Shown piece after piece: positions 37,901-47,500 of a stretch of 64,000 nt of DNA; the stretch's first letter is position 1, and each line of letters opens with the position of its first letter. Source of the stretch: Agelaius tricolor. Its lineage: Eukaryota; Chordata; Aves; Passeriformes; Icteridae. The notes beneath the pieces were generated by a model, which had not been told where the DNA came from, ran no database searches, and was given only the letters and a program-made list of their open reading frames with translations. Location of the stretch: contig JALJCS010000034.1 in the NCBI GenBank assembly GCA_023055355.1, positions 4,540,001 through 4,604,000 on the forward strand, given 5' to 3'. The translations under genes and the position numbers were made by a program.

Positions 37901-40724
37901 CGTGCATTCCTAACCCTGGCTGAACTGCAGCTAATGAAAGACCCGTGCTGGGGATGCAGAAATTATTTCTGATTCCCCTCTGCCTCCAAGAAATGAGACT
38001 GAAAGTAGTTTTACAGGAGCAGGGCTCCCCAGGGCGCTCCTCAGTTCTGGCTCCAGGGAGTTTTGTGTGGGCTCAGGAATGCAGTTAAAGAACCTGCTTC
38101 AAGTTACTCTGATGTTGTGTGACAGCTCAGTTGAAGAAAATGTGAGGAGTTGTCCACTGTGCTATTCTTGAGTTAAGGATAATTGGGAATTTCCTGTGGT
38201 GCTGGTGCGGTGGCATTCGGCTTCCCATTCTAATAGCACTCTGTACCCTGAGTGACGGGGAATGGTCAAAATAGGCTTTAGCACCATTTGTAAAATTATA
38301 AACACAAACACAGAGGTGTGTTTATTTTTGGGATCTCTGACCTGCTGCTGCATGGTGGGTTTGGTTGTAGAATACGCTTCCCTTGCAGCAGTTTTTGTTT
38401 GCTTAGTTCCTGCATGGCGAAACGCTTGTAAAGTATCGCCCAGTCACTCGGAATTACTTTCTCAGAGTATGTAAAGTTGGGTCACTTTGTGCTTCTCGCT
38501 TGAGCTTGTAAAACTTTCTTTGGTGTTGTTTCTGGAAATGGGTATTACTTGAATCATGTTTGCTGCACGCAACATTGTTGTTATTCAAAGGTGGAAACTT
38601 TACTCTTTTAAGACTTTTCTTCTCCAACCAGCCTAACAAATGCTGCTGCAATTTCATGGCTGTTTTCTGTAGCACTGGCAGTGTTTTTCCATGAGGATTT
38701 CTGCGCTGTAACTTCCAACAGTCTGTGGCTGGCTGTGCCTTTACCATTTTCTGCCTCTAAACACATTCATGAAACTGTTTCTAATTGCCAGCGTCTCTTG
38801 TTCGTTAGAGCAGGGCTGTGTTTCACGAGAGCTCGCAGAGTGTACACTGGAAATGTCTGTGGTGAATTGCACATGGTGAAACACTGCTGAAATTTCTTTC
38901 AAAACATTATGGAACTTTGATTTCTAAACACATAATTTAGTCCTTTAATCAGTCACTCAAGTACTATTCTGTCCTTTTTAATGTCTGGGGTTTTTTAATT
39001 ACTTTTCAATGTCCAGGATCAATTTGTGTAGTGTCCTTGTTTTACAAATAAATTAACGTTTTTGAAAATATGTTAGCACATTCGAATTCAGGCCTGTTTC
39101 TCATCTTGTTGGATGTTTTTGTAATTACTTGTTGAGACATGCTGCAGGGTTTGTTCTGAGCTGGCCTTTGCAGGATGATTTATTGCACAGCCCGTGGACC
39201 ACTGCTCACCCTGGTGACCTGCGTGGGGGTGCAATGGGTCGTGTTCTTGTGTGGAAATCTGGATGATGCAGCTTCTAACTGAGCATTTTCATGTTCCTTA
39301 CTAACAGAGTCAGTCATGGGGGAGAGGTGATCTCTACTGCTGGAGGAAATGGCTGGATGTGAATGCAGATAGTCAAAACCTCCCCTTGGAAAATGCTCTT
39401 TTAACTGAAAATATTTGTGCAGAAATCCATCTGTTCCAGCAGAGTTTTGATGAAAAAATGGAAACATTTCCCATCTGATATGGCTTATTTTGACTTTCCA
39501 GATTAATTGTAAGAATGAAATACTTTATGGAGTGAATGTGATTATTTAATTTCACTTTATGGAGTGAAATATGATCATTTAATTTAATGAAGAAATTTCC
39601 CAAAGTTCCCATCAAAGGAAGAATTTTGACTGACTTGTATTTTATGATAAATAATTTGTTATTTGAGAATATGACCTGTTCATTCTGTCATGCTTATGTG
39701 GCTTTGCTGTGATCAGCCAGGTTTTGCCAGACTTGAAGGACTTGACTCGAAGGGAAATTCTTGTCTTTTGATGTTAGGGATTCAAATTGTGCTCAAAGAA
39801 TGTGAAAATAACCTGCATTTAGTTTGAGGAGAGTTCAGGTGTTTCATGAGGTGCTGAGAAAGCTTCTACTGTCAGATCTGCACTCTGGATGCAGCCTGGA
39901 CTGAAGTGTATTTGAAAGGAAAAGCCACAGATATCCAGAGTTTTTCCAGGTGCTGAGATTGACAGTGCAGTGGCTGGCATCACACTCTTGCTAGACAGCA
40001 GTGCAGCTCCTGAAATGTCACCTCTGGGGGATGTTAAGGAATACACAGTTCATGAAGCCTGAGCTGTCATTTGTCACCCTAATGATGGGTTTAATGTCAA
40101 AATGCTTACATTGACAGCAGACTGTAGGAAAGCAATGGTGTCACATATACTTTGGGGAGAAATAAGGACTTTTCTTTTTTCACCCTTTTTTGATGTGCCT
40201 CTGCCTGAATTTCCAGCTTGGGCAATTGTACTGAATTGTCTATATTCTGCTTAATGTTTTTGTTCTTAAAGGCATCTTTTATACATTTTCAGTAATTAAA
40301 AGGAAATTAAATCTGCTTAATTTGTGTTAGAGACAATAAATGAACCATAGGTAAGAACCTCTTATTTTAAGTTTTTAACAACATTTTCACAGTAAGTATC
40401 TTTGTTCAGTTGTGAAACAGTTAATCTCTATTTCTTAAAACCAAAGTTACGGCTCACATTCTTGCTAACTTAGTCCCCAGAATGTGAAGAATTGATTTGT
40501 GGTGCTACACCAGTAATGCTTTCTCTTTTCCCTTTTAGAAATACGCAACAGAAGAATGTTTCTTTTTTGAACGTTTGGAATCCAATAACTATAACACTTA
40601 CCGCTCACGGAAATACTCGGATTGGTACGTGGCACTGAAAAGAACTGGACAGTACAAACCTGGACCAAAAACTGGACCTGGACAGAAAGCTATCCTTTTC
40701 CTTCCCATGTCTGCTAAAAGCTGA
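22735..40724 (+). CDS. FGF2: Fibroblast growth factor 2 (basic FGF), three coding exons
   Basis: A heparin-binding growth factor that activates FGF receptors and leaves the cell without a signal peptide. Join 22735-22915, 36892-36995 and 40539-40724: 181+104+186 bp, 156 aa. Intron phases are 1 and 0 with GT-AG borders, and exon 2 is 104 bp as in mammals. The protein begins with a run of six alanines. It contains FPPGHFKDPKRLYCKNGGFF, then the beta-trefoil core with the receptor and heparin contacts (ESNNYNTYRSRKY, KRTGQYKPGPKTGPGQK), and ends LPMSAKS. Avian-type residues are SANRF, LALK and SDWYV. Oddities: the usual PAL of TLPALPDD is missing near the N terminus, and the residue after LALK is Tyr97, not the cysteine of chicken and human. 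The start follows the family 18-kDa form. The 3' end faces NUDT6. Confidence 0.98.
23094..23138. repeat. 15-bp triple tandem repeat
   Basis: Three consecutive copies of GAGTTAATTCATACC; the third has G for A at one position. It lies at the downstream shoulder of the FGF2 CpG island inside intron 1. Confidence 0.95.
24243..24330 (+). mobile_element. Possible CR1 LINE fragment
   Basis: GCTGCAAAGGGAGGTGATG followed by GGAGGATGTTCAAGG resembles the CR1 region 'gctgcccagggaggtggtggagt...ggaggtgttcaagg'. Divergence is high and the fragment is short, so the call is weak. Confidence 0.35.
28986..29027. repeat. Perfect 14-bp inverted repeat
   Basis: TTTTGGGACTGTAT at 28986-28999 and its exact complement ATACAGTCCCAAAA at 29014-29027 flank a 14-base spacer. 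A transcript would fold into a perfect 14-bp hairpin. It lies in FGF2 intron 1; its origin is unknown. Confidence 0.95.
33010..33095 (+). mobile_element. Possible CR1 LINE 3'-end remnant
   Basis: AGTGATGGAGTCTCTTCAGC, then GGAGGCTGGACTAGAG, GTCCTTCTGACCT and a TTTTGTGTGAT end follow the order of motifs in the avian CR1 3' end, with deletions. Decayed, + orientation, inside FGF2 intron 1. Confidence 0.45.
36892..36995 (+). CDS. FGF2: FGF2 coding exon 2
   Basis: 104 bp, the same length as in mammals. It encodes the end of codon 61 (Ile) to Leu95, from KLQLQAEERGVVSIKG to DGRLLAL. It has Ser79 (SANRF) where mammals have Cys78. The donor is GTAAGC. Confidence 0.98.
36996..40538 (+). other. FGF2: FGF2 intron 2 (about 3.5 kb)
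   Basis: A phase 0 intron, donor GTAAGC, acceptor TTTTCCCTTTTAG. AT-rich; it holds a 32-bp tandem duplication at 39522. Nothing else can be recognised. Confidence 0.95.
39522..39585. repeat. 32-bp tandem duplication
   Basis: Two adjacent copies of a unit that begins ACTTTATGGAGTGAA and runs through TGATTATTTAATTT (39522 and 39554), with a few mismatches. It lies in FGF2 intron 2. Confidence 0.85.
40539..40724 (+). CDS. FGF2: FGF2 coding exon 3
   Basis: Encodes Lys96 to the TGA stop at 40722-40724. It holds the C-terminal receptor and heparin-binding surface (NNYNTYRSRKYSDWY, KRTGQYKPGPKTGPGQK). The second codon is TAC (Tyr97) where chicken and human have cysteine. Cys102 (EECFFFE) is kept. 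Confidence 0.98.
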   Translation, partial: KYATEECFFFERLESNNYNTYRSRKYSDWYVALKRTGQYKPGPKTGPGQKAILFLPMSAKS

Positions 40725-40989
40725 CTTCCATGGCAGATTCTGAGCACCAGTGCCACACAGCACTAAAGATGTCACCTTTCCTACTCCTCTCTGAAGTAGC
40801 CAAATATAAGCAATTATTTGCTGATATTATAACTACTTTTGCAGATAGCAGATTAAACCATGAATGTTTCATCCTGTCTTTATATTGCTCTTTAAACCTA
40901 TTGTGCCTGTGTGCGTGGAGGTAAAATGACTCGCAGAATATATTTTCAGGATCAGTAACACTTTTGTTTTCTTCTAGGTACTTATGTAT

Positions 40990-40995
40990 TTTATT
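40990..40995 (-). promoter_or_regulatory. NUDT6: Candidate NUDT6 poly(A) signal
   Basis: AATAAA on the - strand, 209 nt past the NUDT6 stop codon. Use of this site would end NUDT6 about 250 bp from the FGF2 stop codon, wholly inside the FGF2 3' UTR. Confidence 0.5.
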
Positions 40996-41204
40996 TACCT
41001 TATGCTTGCTTTACGGAGTAGAGGAGAACAAACCTGATGCACACTCATAGCAATAATTACCTTTAAAAATAATTTATATCTTAGCTTATTAGAGAATAAT
41101 TATGTTCTAATAATTACCTAAAAATAAGTCCACAGATAACTATAATATTCAACACTGCAGTAATTCTAAATTATTACTCTAAGGAAATGTGAAATGTATT
41201 GCTA

Positions 41205-41593
41205 TCATGTCATGTTTCTGTAGGGCTCGGGCAGCTCCCTGTGGTAGAGCTTGTAGAACAGGCCTGTGTAGACAGCTGGGAACTCCCTCATGGTTATGTC
41301 AATCCTATCAAACCCTTCCCGGTACCCGAACAGTAAGAGCTTGGCCACGTTGCTGGTGATGGGCGTGGTGTTTTCCGTCCTGGCCAGCTCCTCCAGGTCC
41401 ATCCACTCGCAGCGGAGGCACTCGTGCTGGCAGAAGCTGATGCGGAAGGAGGAGGGCTCCATGCGGCAGATGATGTACATGTCCGACTTCCCGAAGGCTC
41501 CGGGGTGCTTGTGCTGCTGCCTGATGCTTAAGATGGACTTGAACTCTGACTTGATGCCAGTCTCTTCAAAAACCTCTCGAACTGCTGTGTCTC
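41205..41593 (-). CDS. NUDT6: NUDT6 coding exon 5 (last)
   Basis: Acceptor CACCCAG, then GA GAC ACA GCA. It carries the second half of the Nudix box ([13 protein letters not shown]), [19 protein letters not shown] and the C terminus ending PYRNMT, with a TGA stop at 41205-41207. It lies inside the inferred FGF2 3' UTR on the opposite strand. Confidence 0.97.
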
Positions 41594-44500
41594 CTGGGTG
41601 GAAAGAGCAATCCTTGCAGTACATCTGAGAGTAACTTAGCACTCCTTAAACCTTTTGGAAAGGTGGAAAGCCTCTTAGGCAGCGTGTTCTCTACTCTGCT
41701 TCATAAGGTTTTCAGAATGTAGGTATGTTTTTGCAACACAAGGATAAGCTAATATTTTGATTCCCAAACAACAGTAATTGCTGTGTGCCTTTCCTGTGTA
41801 TATCCTACAGAATTACTTTGGTAATGCTGTGCAGGGTGTGGTTTGTAATGGACACTGATGGCTGATGGCTCCACTGATCTGTTAATCCAAGACAGCACTG
41901 CACTGTCTTTGTAGTCCTTTGGATCCCCATCCCTCTCCTTGCCCCTGCCCAGTCTCGGGTTCAGATCCCATGCAGCTGCACCTGTACTGATGTCAGACCT
42001 CTTGATCAGATCCGTTTCACTGCACTTGACCCCAAGGGGTAACAAAATGGGTAGAATTCTTTTCAGAAAGTGAAAGTTGGTGCCAGATCCTTTTCAAGAT
42101 GTACCGTAGGAGTCAGGTGGCATTTCAAATACGCCACAGCACCAGTGCAGCCCAGAGCCTGTTCTTGCAGGAAATGTGCTGTAAACATGCTGCATCTGTG
42201 CTGCATGTGTGCATTCTGTGTGCCCCAGCCAGAGTGAGGTCAGTGCTAACATTCCTCACCACAAACGCAGCAGGAACTTTAAGGGTCTACAGGATCTGTG
42301 TGCTGCAATTACAGCCAGAGAACCACCCACCCATCCAGGACTCCTCCAGAGATATTTTTCTCTTCAATAACAAATTGAAGAGCCCCTAAGAAGTTTTTTA
42401 ATATTCCACTGATTTCTCCAAAGTCTGCAGTTTCATTGTAGTCAAATCCTACTCTTACCTGGGGTTAGTACTGGTAGGTTAAATACTGGCTTTTCCCAAA
42501 ATAATGTAACCTCCTGGTCATTTCTGGTTTGAGAGGTCAATGTCCAGAACTGTTGTGCAATGTTACCTGCTCCTGTTAGTTCATTTTCAGTAAGGAATGT
42601 GTGCTGGCTTGCTTCCAAAAGCAAATGCATTTTAAAAGACTCATAGAGATTCACCATCCTGTGGAGGCTTGCATCTTGCCAAGTCCGAGGGGAACAAAGC
42701 AGATGTTCCAGGGGTAGTTTCAGATATTGGAAATAGAAACTCCCTGTGGCAGGTGGTTTTGTTAGTGGGCAGGGGGCTACAGAAGTGAACTGAGATCGTG
42801 AGGAATGCTGAGGCAGGCTGTGGTTAAGAAACTTGCAGTAATGATGGATTTCATTTAAGCTTTGAGCTTTGCTTTTAGATGAAGTGCCATTTTCTGTTTC
42901 CCTTTTATTTAAATGTGAGTGTGTATATATAAAAATATCTAATGACAATTAAACTAGAAGGAATACTAGGGCTGGAGTTTCGGAGATAGTCAGATACAAA
43001 AATGTGTGCACTTTGCTTAATCTGCATTATAAAATTGGTGTCACTTGCATGAGTCAGTTTGCACTCATTTAAGTAGGCAGCCAAGCATGTTGTCACTTCA
43101 TGTAACCAAAGGATTTTAAGCAATGTAATTGCAATTTTTAATTGTAATTTAAAATTTAGTCCCATGAGTGACTTGTGTTTTTAAGGTTTGATGTAAGAAT
43201 GAAAAAAGGAAAATGAGGCTCTATTATATTTTATGCTTGACTAATTTATATCTTTTTGTAATATAAGATGTGATGCAGAGAATCGTAACTTTTATTATTC
43301 TGTAGTTTAGAAGTGGCAGGAGGGAAGCTGTAAGGCACTTTTCCCCTGGGTGGTTTTCAGTCCAGGCTCCAGCCATAATCTCACGTGTGAAGTGAGGGAT
43401 GGCTGCTGTTGTACTCTGCAGCAGTATCACTCTGGGGAGTCCCACTGAAATGCCAGTGCTGGTCATTTGTTGTTCCCTTGGGTACAAAAATCCTGCTGCT
43501 GCTGGCACTAGAAGTGAGAGGGAGCCTGGCTAGACAACAGCCATGGCATTTGGGATTCTTTTGAAAACGTGGATCCATTTCACCCTGTTACATTACATTG
43601 TCCAGCAAATATTTTGGATTTCCATCACCAGGTTTGACAGAAAGACTTAAAACATGACTCATGAGTTACAAAAGCCAAACTCAGCCATATCCTGACAACC
43701 AGCAACTTTCTCCATGTATTGAAATAATAACTGGAATACAACCCCACCACACGTTGTAGGGAGGCTGCTAAACCAGGAGCTGTTTCTAAGGTACGAACAG
43801 TCAGGAAGCCTGGGCTCAACACCCAGCTTAAGTAACCAGCCTATGGATCACGATTTTAAGGGCTGAGATACAAGGAGAAAAAACCCAGATTTTTTCTCTT
43901 CATAAACACCCCAGTTCATTCACCTGTGAGCATAAACTGCAGCAGTGCTCATCAGCTGTGCTGTGTTGGAGAGAAATGAGAAGTTTCCTCAGTCCAGCAC
44001 TGTTTCCTACCACAGGAGTGCTTCACGTCCCTGTTGGGAGTAGGTGCCCACAAGACTGAGGCCCTGCACTTCACCCGGGCCCTGTGCCGAGGAGCTCTTG
44101 GTCCAAACTAATCAAGTGAAGGGGATGGAAGGAAGCAAGTGCATTTATTGGAATGGAAATTTTTGCTCAGTCCATCCCTGAGGTCACTGCCCTGGATTCC
44201 AGTGTGAGCTGAGCGCTCCCTGTTTCAGTTTTATTTGGGCTATATATGGATTACCTTAATCCTCTGCACCTCTGGCTCCTATTGCAGCATATCTGACCAG
44301 CCTACAAAAACAGCTGGCCTCACGCACTCACTTAAAGAAAGTGTGGAAAAAAGTAAATGTTACAAACACAAATTTGTCCTGAACATGCTACCCTGTTAGC
44401 ATTAGGGTCCCAGGATTGTGTCACTCTATCTATTCCCCATTAATTCAAGGAAACAATCCATCACAGGAGCAATGTGGGTCATGCTGTATTTCAGTGGTGT

Positions 44501-47500
44501 TCATGTCTTTATAGTTCTGTTGATGGCTGACTTGTTCTCATAGGACTTACCAATGTCTTCTCCTGGATTAGCCAGACCTCCTGGAAATTTCCATGCATTT
44601 ATAGTCTGTATTGGAGGAAAAATCCATTAATGAAGTAGTCAGCCTATGTTGCACTCTTTAATAAGAAGGAGACAATTAACACAAACTTTTTTTTTTGTTG
44701 AAGTTGCAGTATTGTTATTTTATAAATATCAGTAAGTAGAACTTGTTTGTTCCTGCTGACAGGATGATTAGAGACAGCTACAGTCTGTAAGAACTATGGG
44801 AACAAAACACCTACTGATTGAAAATACAAACTGTCTAACAGTCATTAGACAATGTTGCTGCTAGATAGAGTAGTTGAATATTTTTTTAAAGCTGCTATAG
44901 ACTATATAATCTTATATTTAATCACTAATGTATTCTACTTCCATTGTTTTGGCTTTTAAAAAATGTATATATATTTAATCTTGTAAACAGGTATTATGAT
45001 TGTACTGTTCTATACTGCACTGGCTTTAAGATGTGTCTGTAATGATCATTTAGTGTAACTTGTCATTTTCATGGAATACAAGAAATGAGGGCTTGTGTGT
45101 GATTTATGTATAGAAACATTTATTGACAATAAAGTTCAATATTAAAACGTGAAGTGCAGGCTTGGTGTTGTTACTCACACTGCTAAAGGAGTCCCAGTCC
45201 CTGCACCTCTGGCAAGAGCACAAAGATTTGTAGGCTTTACCTTTACTTCTATGTACTTTCTATTTCTTTCCTTGTTAAAAGTTGATGTAGGAAGAAGTTA
45301 CCCTTCTCCTAGAAATAAATGCAGTAAAAAGGCACACTGGCCCAAAAAAAGCTTTTTTTGTCTATGCAGCATAGCAGGGAAACTGTGTGCTTTCCAGTGA
45401 TTTGAAACCCTAATGACTACATTGGAAAACTATTTTTTTTTCCTGGGCATTCTTAAAGGGCTTGGATAGGAATTTCAAGTAATAGATTAAAAATAGTGCA
45501 GATGGAAAACACATATATTTGCCTATTGGCTTTCAGATTAACTTTTAGTTCCTGGAAATCTTTGTGTGCTGTGGAATTGTCCTGTCACAATTAAACCAAA
45601 ACAACTCTTAAAATTCCAACAGCTGTTACTATTTGTTTTTTTACTCTCATATCTGTTCAAGATATTTACTAAGAGGTAAGTATGCACATTTATATTTCTC
45701 TGTATAAAAGGGTAAATACATGTCATGTTTCTAATGTTTACAGTGTGCTATTCTGTCCCTGAAGACTCTCTGGAGCTGGAACCACTTTTGGAGTCTACAG
45801 CATGAGAGGCAGGTTTATGCTTTAATTGGTAATTGTTGAATTGCCTGAAAGTCCTCCTAAGACCAAGTCGTCAGCATTTTAATTTATTGCAAGTAAAAAT
45901 ACAAAATACAAAAATGAGAAATAGACCTCTTTAGTTACAGGAAACAAGTTCAGAGGAAGAGAAATACCCTTGTCTTTTGTGTTAGAAACTCAACATGTGG
46001 TATGATTGAACCTGCCTATGAAAGCACTCTTTCACTGAAGTTCATTAACTGTGTTGTAGGTCCTAATGAACTGATCGCTTGGGTCCTGAGGAGAAAAGTC
46101 TTGGTAGCTATTTCAGGAAAGACAGGAGAATGCAGCCAGTGAGATGTGAGATTCCAGCAGAGTTTTAACGGTATAAAATGAAAAATATGCATCCAAGTGT
46201 ATTTCAGTGCACCTAGATAAGCTTTGATTGTTTCATATTAAAATGGCAATAATCTCACTCTCTCAGAGAGTTAATTAATGCAGTTTTATCATGAAACACT
46301 TTAACTTGCAAATGGAAGCATAATGGAGGCTACATGTCCCTTGAAGCCTGAGAGCTTTCTGCAGCAGCTGAGTTAGAACCTGGGTCAGTCTGACAGGGGC
46401 TGGCAGATAAGTGAGAGATGGCTGCTCGGTGACCTCAAACCACATCACACGAGCCACCCTCACCACAGCACTGCTCTGCTCTGGCATCCTCCGCAGTGAG
46501 GGCGGGCGCTCCCGTGTGTGAGGAGTTCAAGACCTGTACACCTGCTGGGCCAAGGTGGTCTCCAGGTCATGGCCAGCCATGCTACTGCTCGCTTAAAGCC
46601 ACAGATATGCCTGGCATTTTGGAAACCAAACCAAATCAGAATCCTTCTCTCAAAATCTGTTTCAAGCCATGGGGATTTTCCAGAGGTCTGCATGGATCCA
46701 AACAAAGATCAGGAACTCCTCGGTCAGTTACAGGGGAAAACAGAAAACTCAAAACAGGAAGGATATTTAGTTCTGCTGAATCAATCTGCAGTTATAACAA
46801 AGCTGTTGATTTTTAGAGTTGGTTTTTTCCCCTTTAATATGGAATTCAGCCATCTGCTAGATTGCTAGATGTGTTTAAGACACTTCTAAAAGGAAGTAAC
46901 TTTTTACTATCACAATTTTGGACTGGAATAAAAATATATTTTGTTTTATATTACAGAATAGGCTTATCTAAATTAACTTCTCTATATTATAATCCTGTAA
47001 CAAACTTACCTTATTTTTGTCTTGTACAACCAACACCTTTCCAGTGCTTTCATCTAGAACAGCACCTGGTATAGAAAAAATATTGAAAAAGAGGAAGTGT
47101 TGGACAAAGTCATTCAATCCTAACAACCAAAATGTAACATGTTTTGATAAATATAACATGTTTTAACATGTTTTGCTAATGTACAGATAGCAAGGTTTAT
47201 ATGGATGAATCACAAAGTGGTTTGTCAGTGGAAAATGGATGCACAATAAAGTATCACAAAGAGCTTAAGTATCCCATATAAAAATTCAAAGTTGGCAGTA
47301 CCAAGATAAATAATTGCAGCTTTTAAGTTCCAGATTAGACAAGAAATGAAAAGAAAAACTTGCTTGTGTTAATATCAGAACTAAAGAATGCAAGATCAAG
47401 AGGTTACCCAAACAATCTGGCAAAGCTGCTCATTTCAGCAGAGACAGGCCTGTAATCTTCCTCAAATAACAGAGAATTTTCCAGTGACTGTGGCTGAGAA

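Larger units (their letters stand above)
40725..45155 (+). other. FGF2: FGF2 long 3' UTR (inferred extent)
   Basis: AT-rich sequence after the FGF2 stop, with many ATTTA motifs and no downstream FGF2 coding. Mammalian FGF2 mRNAs have a very long 3' UTR that includes sequence antisense to the last two NUDT6 exons. The same layout is present here, with NUDT6 exon 5 (41205-41593) and exon 4 (44551-44605) on the opposite strand. The end is placed just after the AATAAA at 45128. Shorter forms ending earlier are likely but cannot be read from sequence. Confidence 0.65.

Noticed and set aside
42442..42948. 168-codon open frame (-) in NUDT6 intron 4
   Set aside because: No recognisable domain, no exon-like borders linking it to NUDT6, and within the expected length for chance frames.
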